DNA of 10,712 bases from Gammaproteobacteria bacterium (GCA_006227775.1 SBFV01000053.1:1-10712); one strand, 5' to 3'; shown: positions 1-7,149, counted from the stretch's first letter. Program-made: numbers and translations. Notes: generated by a model from the letters alone, not told the origin.

Positions 1-543
1 GGGGACCCTGACGCAGTCCTTGCCGCCGGCCTCGACCACCAGCCGCCAGTCGCCATGGGTCGGTTCACCTGGTCCCGCGGATGCCAGCTCATAGGCCTCC
101 AGAGTGCGTCGTTGCGGGTCCAGCAGCCAGACATGGGCCACCCCATACCAGGCATAGAGGGGCAGTTTGATCTCACGGTCCTTGCTCGCGGTGGAGGGGG
201 AGAGGATTTCGCAGATCCAGTCCGGTACCACCTCGAAGCGATGGCCCTCAGGGATGTGGGGCATCCGCTCTCGCCGCCAGCCGGCCAGATCCGGTACCGC
301 CACCTCTTGGTCGCGGACGAAGTGCACCTCCGGTTCAATCAGAATCCACCAGCCGCCAGGGCCGTCATCGCCATCGTCGTAGCGGCGACCAATCCGGCGG
401 TCCAGCGACACCGCGGCATGACCATGGGGCCCCGAGGGCCTGGGCTGGGTGTAAAGCTGCCCGTTGAGGATCTCGCCGGTCAGCCCCGGGGGTAGCCCTT
501 CCAGTTGTTCATACAGACTCAGTCGATAAGCCAGGGCGGGCAT
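1..543 (-). CDS. Uma2 family endonuclease (DUF820), 3' end outside window
   Basis: Translating the minus strand from the ATG at 543 gives 181 codons open to the window edge, so the C-terminus is missing. The sequence has the Uma2/DUF820 layout of a PD-(D/E)XK nuclease fold: an N-terminal helix with GEILNGQLY (residues 23-31), PDLAGW with Asp85, then EILSPSTASKDREIK (112-126) giving Glu112 and Lys126 as probable catalytic residues, and finally YAWYGVAHVWLLDP (130-143). An in-frame stop lies 12 bases upstream of the ATG, and AAGGG sits at a workable ribosome-binding distance, so the start is well fixed. Family members are usually about 180-200 residues, so little is missing. Uma2 genes are often scattered in many copies in cyanobacteria and purple sulfur bacteria; their biological role is not established. 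The neighbours do not suggest a partner. Confidence 0.86.
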   Translation of the reverse strand, partial: MPALAYRLSLYEQLEGLPPGLTGEILNGQLYTQPRPSGPHGHAAVSLDRRIGRRYDDGDDGPGGWWILIEPEVHFVRDQEVAVPDLAGWRRERMPHIPEGHRFEVVPDWICEILSPSTASKDREIKLPLYAWYGVAHVWLLDPQRRTLEAYELASAGPGEPTHGDWRLVVEAGGKDCVRVP

Positions 544-816
544 CGGGGGTACCCTTCACGGTTAGGAGGTAATGGCTTAGGGTAGACGATGATGCTTGAG
601 TCTGAAAGCGCGTGCATTGCGGCGCGCGCATTCCGGAATTGGCGTCTGGGATGGCTATCGCCTGATTGGGCCGGCGCTTGCCGATCTTGACCGGTGCGGC
701 GGACAGGAGGATGCTGCATTATGGTCCACGCTGCCTGGTAGCGGTGAAGTCCGCTCACAACGGTGCTGCGAGCAGGTCAATTAGGCAGTTCGGGTAGCGA
801 GTTTTGAGTCAGAACC

Positions 817-1479
817 ATGTGTGGACGCTTCGCCATGGCCCGGACACCGGAGAGCCTGACGCGGGTCTTCAACCTGGCTGCCTGCGTGGACCTCTCCCCC
901 CGCTACAACCTCGCCCCCGCGACGGCGATCCCGGTGGTCCGGCGCTCGCCGGAGGGAACCCGGGTGCTGCACCTGCTGCGCTGGGGCCTGGTGCCCCACT
1001 GGAGCAAGGACCCGGCCAGGGGCGCGCCGCTGATCAATGCCCGCGCCGAGAGCGTCACGGTCAAGCCCGCCTTTCGCGGCGCCTTCCACCAGCGCCGCTG
1101 CCTGATCCCCGCCGATGGTTTCTATGAGTGGGATCGCCAGGGCGGGAACAAACGGCCTTACTACTTCAGCCATCCAGAGGGCGCGGTCCTGGCCTTTGGT
1201 GGACTGTGGGAATCCTGGCAAGCCCCGGACGGCAGCCTGTTGCGCACCGCCTGCATCCTGACCACCGCGGCCAACGCCCAGGTGGCGCCGATCCATGACC
1301 GCATGCCCTTGCTCCTGGCAGCGGCGGACTGGACGACCTGGCTGGAGGGGCCGGCGGCTGCCGCCCAGGACCTCTTACGGCCCGCCCCCGACGCGGCCCT
1401 GCGGTCCTGGCCCGTCAGCCCACGGGTCAACCGGGTCAAGGAGGAGGGGGAGGAACTGATCGCGCCCTGGCCGAATTGA
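817..1479 (+). CDS. yedK: SRAP domain protein (YedK/HMCES type), abasic-site DNA crosslinking protein
   Basis: This 220-residue protein covers the whole SRAP fold and matches the length of E. coli YedK. All the functional residues can be read: Cys2 directly after Met1 (MCGRF), the nucleophile that forms a thiazolidine link with an abasic site after Met1 is removed; Asn31 in RYNLAP; the NARAES segment at 74-79; Glu104 in DGFYEW; and His160 in IHDRMP. The known role of the family is to shield abasic sites in single-stranded DNA by a self-reversing covalent crosslink, acting in the cytoplasm. The start is certain because Cys2 must follow the initiator. No good Shine-Dalgarno sequence precedes it, and I see no LexA-like box upstream. 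The gene stands alone: it is divergent from the Uma2 gene, and a relic region follows. Confidence 0.97.
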   Translation: MCGRFAMARTPESLTRVFNLAACVDLSPRYNLAPATAIPVVRRSPEGTRVLHLLRWGLVPHWSKDPARGAPLINARAESVTVKPAFRGAFHQRRCLIPADGFYEWDRQGGNKRPYYFSHPEGAVLAFGGLWESWQAPDGSLLRTACILTTAANAQVAPIHDRMPLLLAAADWTTWLEGPAAAAQDLLRPAPDAALRSWPVSPRVNRVKEEGEELIAPWPN

Positions 1480-1590
1480 CCCGCGTTGCAGGGGCAAGGG
1501 ACGGGCGGTGAAGGGGAGCATTTCTACGTCCATGCCGGGTTGCATCCTTGCCGCTCGACCAATGTATGACAGTAGGACAACAGACTGTGA

Positions 1591-1749
1591 GTGAACCGGC
1601 AAGGCGCGCGAGGGCCGGGGCAATTGGCCATCGGCGGCGTGCTGCTGCTGGATGAGCAGATCACCCTGCGCTTGGTGCTCGCCTCCAGCGCCGTCCTGGG
1701 CGGGATCGCGCTGGTGATTCTGGAACGGCGACGCCTTACGGGTGCTTGA
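1591..1749 (+). pseudogene. C-terminal relic of an EamA/DMT-family transporter
   Basis: The frame is closed by TGA at 1588-1590 and again at 1747-1749. Between them, from about 1621, it encodes roughly 42 residues that read like the end of an EamA (drug/metabolite transporter) protein: GGVLLLDEQITLRL, a hinge typical of the family (LLLGE.LT), followed by a last membrane helix ASSAVLGGIALVILERRR and a short positively charged tail. An intact EamA protein is about 280-300 residues with ten helices; here only the final helix pair region remains and the codons before ~1618 do not continue the family. There is no plausible start or Shine-Dalgarno sequence. I infer a decayed or deletion-truncated gene. 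Identification rests on pattern recall over a short segment, so a chance hydrophobic frame is possible. Confidence 0.58.
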
Positions 1750-1801
1750 GTCTGGCCCCGCTGCCGGCCTGCGTGCCCGGCGGACCAGGAAGCTGCTGCG
1801 G

Positions 1802-1831
1802 CCCGCCCAACCCCCCAGTTGAGCGGGCGGG
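1802..1831. repeat. GC-rich inverted repeat, possible hairpin
   Basis: CCCGCCC (1802-1808) pairs with GGGCGGG (1825-1831) over a 16-base loop, and AAC/GTT inside can extend the stem past a small bulge. It lies between the transporter relic and the DUF3422 gene. There is no T-run after it, so a terminator role for the former transporter gene is only a guess. Confidence 0.3.
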
Positions 1832-1922
1832 AGATTCGGGCTGAAACCGCGCTCTTACGCCAGTTATCACATCGTCCCCGGCCCGGTTAAACTCACGCAT
1901 CGCAACATGGATTACCACCCTC

Positions 1923-3218
1923 ATGCCCCTGCTGTTCAAAGAACATCCACTCCGCCGGGCCGTCGTGGCCGAGCTCCACACCCGGATCTACAAGCCGCTC
2001 CGTGCCCCGGAACGGGTCTCCCATATCGCGGTGATGTGTGGCGAAGGGGGGATCGAGCGCATGATTGACCATCTCCATCGCCTGTTGGACCACTATTCCC
2101 GCCCCATCCCGCCACGGATCGAGCAGAGCTATCTGGTCGACCTGGGGCCCTTCCGGGTGCGCTGGGAGCGCCATACCGAATTCATCACCTACACCTTTAG
2201 CAAACAAGGCTCCTTCGATCACCCCTTCGCCGAACCCGTGCTGAAGGAACTCCCAGAGGAGTGGTTGCGCGATCTTCCGGGCGAGGTGATCGCCGCGATC
2301 ACGATGGCCGTCGAGGGCAATGAAGCGCACGAGCGCGACAGTGATGAGATCGCCGCGCTGTTCGAGGGGAATCCGGTCATCGGTTCCGAGGTAGCGGGAG
2401 GGACGGCGCGGGTCTGGTCGGACATCAAGATCCATGCCGATGGCTTCATGCACTATCTGGTGCGCGCCTGTAGCCTGTCCCAGAACCAGGCCGGGCGCCT
2501 CGCCCAGCGGATTTTGGATATCAACTGTTACCGGGCGATGTCCCTGTTGGGTATCCCCCTGGCGCGGGAGGTATCCCCCGCGCTCAGCGATGCCGATCGC
2601 CGGCTGGCGCTGGTCGCCTCACGCATGGCCACGCAGGGCATGTCCGCCGACCCCGGTTTCGAGAGTGACCTGCTGGGCGAATTGACCAGCCTGGCCGCCG
2701 AGATCGAGGCGATCACGGCGCGTACCACCTATCGCTTCGACGCCTCACGGGCCTACTACGCGATCGTCCGACAACGGCTTGAACAGTTGCGTCAACAGCG
2801 CATCGAGGGCCTGCAGACCTTTACCGAATTTCTCGACAGTCGCCTTGCCCCCGCGATCGCCACCTGTCAGTCGACCCAGGATCGCCAGACCGATCTGGCC
2901 GAGCGTGCGGCGCGGCTGACCAGTCTCCTGCGGGCCCGGGTGGATGTCTCGTTACAGGGACAGCATCGTGAGTTGTTGCAGTCCATGGATCGCCGCGCCC
3001 AGTTGCAACTGCGCCTCCAGCAGACGGTGGAAGGGCTGTCGGTCATCGCGATCGGCTATTACGGCGTCGGGCTCGTCGGTTACCTGTTCAAGGGGCTGGA
3101 GAAGGGAGGCTTCCCGCTCGACGCGTCGGTCGCCATGGGTCTCTCCGTACCCATCGTGGTCGGCCTGGCCTGGCTTGGCATCAAGCGGCTGAAGAAACGT
3201 CTGGCCCACCTGCATTGA
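1923..3218 (+). CDS. DUF3422 family membrane-anchored protein
   Basis: The 431-residue product matches the DUF3422 family (uncharacterised membrane-anchored proteins of proteobacteria) in length and layout. The N-terminal signature HPLRRAVVAELHTR...LRAPERVSHIA begins at residue 8. A large soluble domain follows, then a long charged helical stretch (about 250-365, rich in Gln, Arg, Glu and Leu) that looks like coiled coil. Two membrane helices close the protein (about 371-389 and 403-420), separated by a short loop and followed by a basic tail (KRLKKRLAHLH). The bulk probably faces the cytoplasm, with the hairpin anchoring it in the inner membrane. The function is unknown. The chosen ATG places the signature at its usual distance from the N-terminus; the upstream sequence has no clear Shine-Dalgarno. 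It converges on hypE and appears to be a single-gene unit. Confidence 0.92.
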   Translation: MPLLFKEHPLRRAVVAELHTRIYKPLRAPERVSHIAVMCGEGGIERMIDHLHRLLDHYSRPIPPRIEQSYLVDLGPFRVRWERHTEFITYTFSKQGSFDHPFAEPVLKELPEEWLRDLPGEVIAAITMAVEGNEAHERDSDEIAALFEGNPVIGSEVAGGTARVWSDIKIHADGFMHYLVRACSLSQNQAGRLAQRILDINCYRAMSLLGIPLAREVSPALSDADRRLALVASRMATQGMSADPGFESDLLGELTSLAAEIEAITARTTYRFDASRAYYAIVRQRLEQLRQQRIEGLQTFTEFLDSRLAPAIATCQSTQDRQTDLAERAARLTSLLRARVDVSLQGQHRELLQSMDRRAQLQLRLQQTVEGLSVIAIGYYGVGLVGYLFKGLEKGGFPLDASVAMGLSVPIVVGLAWLGIKRLKKRLAHLH

Positions 3219-3304
3219 GGGCGTCCCTCATCCGATCCGGAATGGCTCCAGCCGTGATCGTTACGCGCACAGCGGACCCTAAGGCAAGGCGGTGATCGGG
3301 TTGG

Positions 3305-3326
3305 CTGACGGGATTACTTCCGTCAG
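3305..3326. terminator. hairpin between convergent DUF3422 gene and hypE
   Basis: CTGACGG (3305-3311) and CCGTCAG (3320-3326) form a perfect 7-bp stem with an 8-base loop. It sits in the 163-base gap between two convergent stop codons, a place where a bidirectional terminator is expected. It lacks a T-run on either side, so intrinsic termination is not proven. Confidence 0.42.
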
Positions 3327-3381
3327 GATGCGAAGGGCAGATCCAGCGGCGGGGGCGGTATCCAATTGTTTGGAGGGGCTT

Positions 3382-4431
3382 TCAGCAGATCCGCGGCAGG
3401 GGCTCACCGGTCAGCCAATCGACGACGCGCTCGCCGCCGAAGGCGGTCTCCATGCGCACGAACTGGTGCGGGTCGGCCACGACCTCGCCGACGATGGCGG
3501 CGTCCCGGCCCTGGGGATGGGCACGCATGGTGGCTAGTAGGGTCTCCGCCTGATCCGCCGGGCAGATGGCGATGAGCTTGCCCTCGTTGGCGACGTAGAG
3601 GGGGTCCAGGCCGAGCAGTTCGCAGGCGGCGGCCACCTCCTCGCGGATCGGGATGGCGTGCTCGCGTACCCGCATGCCGACGCCGGACTGGCGGGCGAAC
3701 TCGTTCAGGGTGGTGGCGAAGCCGCCGCGGGTGGGGTCGCGCAGGCAGTGGATGTCCGGCACGGCCGCGACCATGGCGGCCACCAGGTCGTGCAGGGCGG
3801 CGGTGTCAGAGCGGATCTCGGTGCCGAAGCCCAGGTTCTCGCGCTGGGACATGACCGCTACCCCGTGGTCGCCCAGGGTACCGCTGAGCAGGATGGCATC
3901 GCCGGGCTGGGCCCGGTCACCGGAGATGTGGATGCCCTCCGGCACCACGCCCAGGCCGGTGGTGGTGATGAAGAGGCCGTCCGCCTTGCCCCGCTCCACC
4001 ACCTTGGTGTCGCCCGTCACCACCGGGACGCCGGCCTCGTTGGCCGCCCGCGCCATGCTCGCCACCACCCGGGCCAGGTCGGCCAGGGGAAAGCCTTCCT
4101 CCAGGATGAAGCCTGCCGCCAGGTAAAGGGGGCGGGCGCCGGCCATGGCGATGTCGTTGATGGTGCCATGGACGGCCAGGCAGCCGATGTCGCCGCCGGG
4201 GAAGAAGAGGGGCGAGATGACGTGCCCGTCGGTGCTCATCACCAGCCGCCCCGCCGGGGGTTGGAACAGGGCCTGGTCGTTGCCCTGGCGCAGCAGTTCG
4301 TTGTCCAGGTGGCGCTGGAACAGCTCGGCGATGAGTTGGGCCATGGCGCGTCCACCGCTGCCATGGCTCATGTCCACCGCCCCGCGCTGGAGGTCGAGGC
4401 CTGGGGCGAATCGGCGTGGCTTGTCCGTCAT
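3382..4431 (-). CDS. hypE: HypE, carbamoyl-dehydratase of [NiFe] hydrogenase maturation
   Basis: HypE receives a carbamoyl group from HypF on its C-terminal cysteine and dehydrates it with ATP to a thiocyanate, which supplies the cyanide ligands of the hydrogenase active-site iron via HypC-HypD. The 349-residue product is full length. Landmarks are MSHGSGGRAM (21-30), STDGHVISPLFFPGGDIG, the GTINDIAMAGARP segment, VTGDTKVVERG, SGTLGDHG, DPTRGG, LGLDPLYVANEGKL, and the C-terminal PRIC whose Cys349 is the acceptor residue. I chose the ATG at 4431 (MTDKPRR); an in-frame TTG seven codons upstream is possible. Neither has a strong Shine-Dalgarno sequence. hypE normally follows hypD closely, but here about 1 kb and an opposite-strand gene separate them, so it probably has its own promoter or is transcribed through the gap. 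HypF is not encoded in the window. Confidence 0.98.
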   Translation of the reverse strand: MTDKPRRFAPGLDLQRGAVDMSHGSGGRAMAQLIAELFQRHLDNELLRQGNDQALFQPPAGRLVMSTDGHVISPLFFPGGDIGCLAVHGTINDIAMAGARPLYLAAGFILEEGFPLADLARVVASMARAANEAGVPVVTGDTKVVERGKADGLFITTTGLGVVPEGIHISGDRAQPGDAILLSGTLGDHGVAVMSQRENLGFGTEIRSDTAALHDLVAAMVAAVPDIHCLRDPTRGGFATTLNEFARQSGVGMRVREHAIPIREEVAAACELLGLDPLYVANEGKLIAICPADQAETLLATMRAHPQGRDAAIVGEVVADPHQFVRMETAFGGERVVDWLTGEPLPRIC

Positions 4432-4456
4432 GATGTCGCTGTCGTATCGCAAGGCT

Positions 4457-4483
4457 GGGTTGGTTGGGTTGGTCGGGCTGGCG
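4457..4483. repeat. 9-bp tandem repeat upstream of hypE
   Basis: Three adjacent units, GGGTTGGTT, GGGTTGGTC and GGGCTGGCG, lie 26-52 bases upstream of the hypE ATG. The third copy is diverged. They would fall in the leader of a hypE transcript. Confidence 0.5.
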
Positions 4484-4521
4484 GCGGCGCCTGCTGGATC
4501 AGGCCTGGCGCGAGGGGCTTA

Positions 4522-4558
4522 GGGACCCCCTCAGTATATCCGGGACCCCAAGCAGTAT
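4522..4558. repeat. direct repeat GGGACCCC...CAGTAT upstream of hypE
   Basis: GGGACCCC occurs at 4522-4529 and 4542-4549, each followed after 2-3 bases by CAGTAT (4532-4537 and 4553-4558). The copies are 20-21 bases apart, about two helical turns, and start about 90 bases upstream of hypE. The spacing would suit a regulator bound in tandem on one face of the DNA; this is only an inference. Confidence 0.45.
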
Positions 4559-4703
4559 CAGGGCCGGGTCGCGTAACCGAGCTGGAAAAGTGCCGGGCGT
4601 CCGGTCCACGGACTCCGCGTGAAATAGCAATCGATTTAATGGCCCTCGCTAGCTCGCTCCTGGCCCGCTGCCTGCTTGGCTGTAACGACTTTTCCCCAGC
4701 ATC

Positions 4704-4712
4704 TGTGGATAA
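4704..4712 (-). promoter_or_regulatory. consensus DnaA box
   Basis: TGTGGATAA on the plus strand is the exact reverse complement of the strong DnaA box TTATCCACA. It is flanked by TTTTCCCCAGCATC and CTCTG. About 90 bases to the right is an AT-rich stretch containing a 7/9 match (TTTCGATAA, 4801-4809) in the same orientation. One perfect box in 10.7 kb is expected by chance less than once in ten windows, so it is suggestive and not conclusive. Confidence 0.5.
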
Positions 4713-4771
4713 CTCTGTCAGTAAACCCTGACGACTGGCCCAGAGGGCGCGTCATTATTGGGCTGGTGCGG

Positions 4772-4797
4772 TCCTGATAACATTCTGACCATCAGGA
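4772..4797. repeat. 7-bp perfect dyad TCCTGAT-N12-ATCAGGA
   Basis: TCCTGAT (4772-4778) and ATCAGGA (4791-4797) are perfect inverted copies separated by 12 bases. The AT-rich stretch begins immediately after. It could be a protein binding site or an RNA hairpin; it has no terminal T-run. Confidence 0.5.
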
Positions 4798-4835
4798 ATA
4801 TTTCGATAATTAACATTAACTTATAAATTCATCGT
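4797..4835. other. AT-rich stretch (possible unwinding element or promoter region)
   Basis: About 85% of the bases between 4798 and 4833 are A or T, in a window that is otherwise strongly GC-rich. It includes a tandem ATTAAC duplication (4809-4820) and TTATAAATT. Such a stretch could be a DNA unwinding element next to the DnaA box, or the promoter region for hypE on the minus strand. Confidence 0.5.
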
Positions 4836-5198
4836 CATTGGGCTTCCGGTGCTTGACTTCCAGGGATCTCTTTGATCCAGGTTGTGCGCAACTCGGCGGG
4901 GAACGATCCTGAAGCGATCGCCAGCCACCAACAATGGCCGACGAGGGGTCTATCGTTGCATCATTGGCGGCGGTCAGGGACCCAGGCCCTACCCCATGAG
5001 AGCGCATGTCCCGCGCTCCTGGCAGACGCAAGCCGGCAACCAAGATGATCGACTAAATTGATCGCCTCAGACGATCGCCATGCCGGCGGGCTTCGCCCAT
5101 GGCCCGTTCCCGGCGCCCAAGCCGGCAGGGGAAATCCCGAAAAACCTGGCGTGGAAAATCGTTTCACCCCCAATCGACTAAGGAATATTGGCAAAGTC

Positions 5199-5447
5199 AT
5201 GAACATCCCGAGCATAACCCTCTCCTGCGGCGTGGTGGCCAGCCTATTGTTGAGCGCCTGCGGTACGACCAGCGGTCCGACGAAACTGGACGCGGATCAG
5301 TGGAAGATCGTCGACCACAACTATCTGGAGGCCGCCAAGGAGGCCAATGCCCATTGCAAGTCCTTGGGGCAGAACACCCTCAAGGTGATCAGTCGGAAGG
5401 CCGGCGAGGATAGCGTCGAGGTCATCTACCGGTGCGCGAAGGAATGA
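5199..5447 (+). CDS. small predicted lipoprotein, 82 residues
   Basis: The product has a short hydrophobic signal segment ending in LLLSAC (Cys21), a good lipobox, so the mature ~62-residue protein is probably a lipid-anchored envelope protein. Residue 22 is Gly, not Asp, which favours outer-membrane sorting. The mature part is hydrophilic with two further cysteines (AHCKSLG and the near-terminal YRCAKE) that could form a disulfide. I do not recognise the family. The n-region lacks Lys or Arg, which is unusual for a signal peptide. The nearest Shine-Dalgarno-like sequence (AAGGA near 5180) is about 14 bases from the ATG, so translation could begin slightly upstream at a non-ATG codon and gain the lysine of ...GKV. 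It lies on the opposite strand inside the hyp cluster and converges on hypD with only 31 bases between stops. I infer no functional link to hydrogenase. Confidence 0.72.
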   Translation: MNIPSITLSCGVVASLLLSACGTTSGPTKLDADQWKIVDHNYLEAAKEANAHCKSLGQNTLKVISRKAGEDSVEVIYRCAKE

Positions 5448-5450
5448 CCC

Positions 5451-5465
5451 CGCCGGCCGCCGGCG
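5451..5465. terminator. GC hairpin between the lipoprotein gene and hypD stops
   Basis: CGCCGG (5451-5456) and CCGGCG (5460-5465) form a perfect 6-bp stem with a 3-base loop, placed exactly in the 31-base gap between two convergent stop codons. This position favours a shared terminator. It has no T-run, so it may only stall polymerase or protect 3' ends. Confidence 0.45.
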
Positions 5466-5478
5466 CCGTGCCCAATGT

Positions 5479-6621
<1,143 letters not shown>

Positions 6622-6708
6622 GGCGGTCTCAATGCGGGCGGATGGCCCGAATGCGCCTCGGGCTTGGATCTAGCCGTTGTGGTGGACTTTGGGGTAGCTT
6701 TGGCGTCG

Positions 6709-6972
6709 TCAAGATGCGGGGAGAGGGGGTAAAAGCGTCTCGCAAGCCACCTCGGCACCACCGGCCGCGGCGATCAGGGCCAGGGTATGTTCGGCCTCCT
6801 CCGGGCTGATGCGGCCCAGGGCGTAGCCGACGTGGACCAGGACATAATCACCCACCTCGGCCCCCTCCACCAGGGCCAGGGAGATCTCCTTGGTGACGCC
6901 GCCCAGGGCAACCTGAGCCAGGTCGGTGGCGGGATCGATGGCGGTGATGAGGGCGGGGACGGCCAGGCACAT
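6709..6972 (-). CDS. hypC: HypC, hydrogenase maturation chaperone
   Basis: HypC/HybG chaperones bind HypD and the large-subunit precursor, carrying the Fe(CN)2CO group through their N-terminal cysteine. The product is 87 residues, the usual size, and starts MCLAVPALITAID with the essential Cys2 exposed after Met1 removal. The family segment VGDYVLVHVGYALGRISPEEAEHTL follows. The frame is open further upstream, but the extra codons lie in a heptamer repeat array and Cys2 must be next to the initiator, so the ATG at 6972 is the real start. It sits between hupK (256 bases upstream) and hypD (87 bases downstream). The relatively long leader suggests a separate promoter or processing site is possible. 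Confidence 0.97.
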   Translation of the reverse strand: MCLAVPALITAIDPATDLAQVALGGVTKEISLALVEGAEVGDYVLVHVGYALGRISPEEAEHTLALIAAAGGAEVACETLLPPLPAS

Positions 6973-6982
6973 GGCTATACTC

Positions 6983-7059
6983 GGGACTGGGAGCTGGGAA
7001 CTGGGGACAGGTGAGTGGGAACAGGTGAGTGGGAACTGGAAACTGGGTACTGGGGGCTG
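6983..7059. repeat. eleven tandem 7-bp units just upstream of hypC
   Basis: The sequence divides exactly into eleven heptamers starting at 6983: gggactg, ggagctg, ggaactg, gggacag, gtgagtg, ggaacag, gtgagtg, ggaactg, gaaactg, ggtactg, ggggctg. The consensus is GGAACTG (CAGTTCC on the hypC-sense strand). The block also contains two adjacent copies of the 14-mer starting at 7007 and 7021, showing recent duplication of a unit pair. The array ends 10 bases from the hypC ATG, so it lies within the hypC leader and next to the ribosome-binding region. Confidence 0.9.
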
Positions 7060-7135
7060 AAGTTCTATACGGGGGCTTGGATAGGGCCGGACGCCGAAAG
7101 GGCTTACATGCCTAATGACATACATGCCAGAGGCT

Positions 7136-7149
7136 TACAAGCTACAAGC
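7136..7149. repeat. tandem duplication TACAAGC TACAAGC
   Basis: Two exact adjacent heptamers, TACAAGC, followed by T. They lie between hupK and the larger heptamer array. A nearby GGCTTACA and ACATGCC are each also present twice (about 7101-7135), so the whole hupK-hypC spacer is repeat-rich. Confidence 0.7.

Larger units (their letters stand above)
1480..1922. other. stretch without an intact gene between yedK and the DUF3422 gene
   Basis: These 443 bases contain no complete recognisable gene. The middle holds an apparent EamA/DMT transporter C-terminal relic (1591-1749). The right half has a GC-rich inverted repeat (1802-1831). The first ~110 bases after yedK show nothing I can assign on either strand. 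The promoter of the DUF3422 gene presumably lies in the last ~100 bases, but I cannot point to clear -35 and -10 boxes. Confidence 0.7.
4432..5198. other. 767-base gene-free stretch inside the hyp cluster
   Basis: No open frame here resembles a known protein on either strand. The segment contains, from left to right: a 9-bp tandem repeat (4457-4483), a GGGACCCC/CAGTAT direct repeat (4522-4558), a consensus DnaA box (4704-4712), a small hairpin GTCAG/CTGAC (4717-4732), a 7-bp dyad (4772-4797), an AT-rich stretch (about 4797-4835), seven GATC sites (4865-5076), and a GC-rich palindromic patch near 5077-5105. It must also hold the promoters for hypE (leftward) and the lipoprotein gene (rightward), which I cannot place with confidence. 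Confidence 0.7.

Noticed and set aside
55..495. Plus-strand frame of 146 codons at the left edge
   Set aside because: The minus strand encodes a clear Uma2 protein over the same bases.
544..816. Short frames in the Uma2-yedK intergenic region
   Set aside because: Neither strand shows a start with a ribosome-binding site or a recognisable protein; treated as a divergent promoter region with no assignable boxes.
593..1754. 12-base exact repeat TGCTTGAGTCTG at 593-604 and 1743-1754 flanking yedK
   Set aside because: A few 12-base matches are expected by chance in 10.7 kb, and neither copy is part of an inverted repeat or adjoins a transposase.
4661..4675. Sigma-54-like -24/-12 sequence (TGGCCCG-N4-CTGCT) on the plus strand
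   Set aside because: It deviates at two consensus positions, points away from hypE, and is about 520 bases from the next plus-strand gene. GC-rich DNA yields such matches easily.
3658..4731. Long plus-strand open frame (357 codons) opposite hypE
   Set aside because: It is the antisense shadow of a GC-rich coding gene. Its translation is rich in Gly, His, Ala and Val with no recognisable motif, while hypE on the other strand is unmistakable.
5058..5071. Possible FNR/Anr box (TTGAT-CGCC-TCAGA) in the hypD-hypE gap
   Set aside because: Only the left half matches TTGAT-N4-ATCAA; the right half does not.
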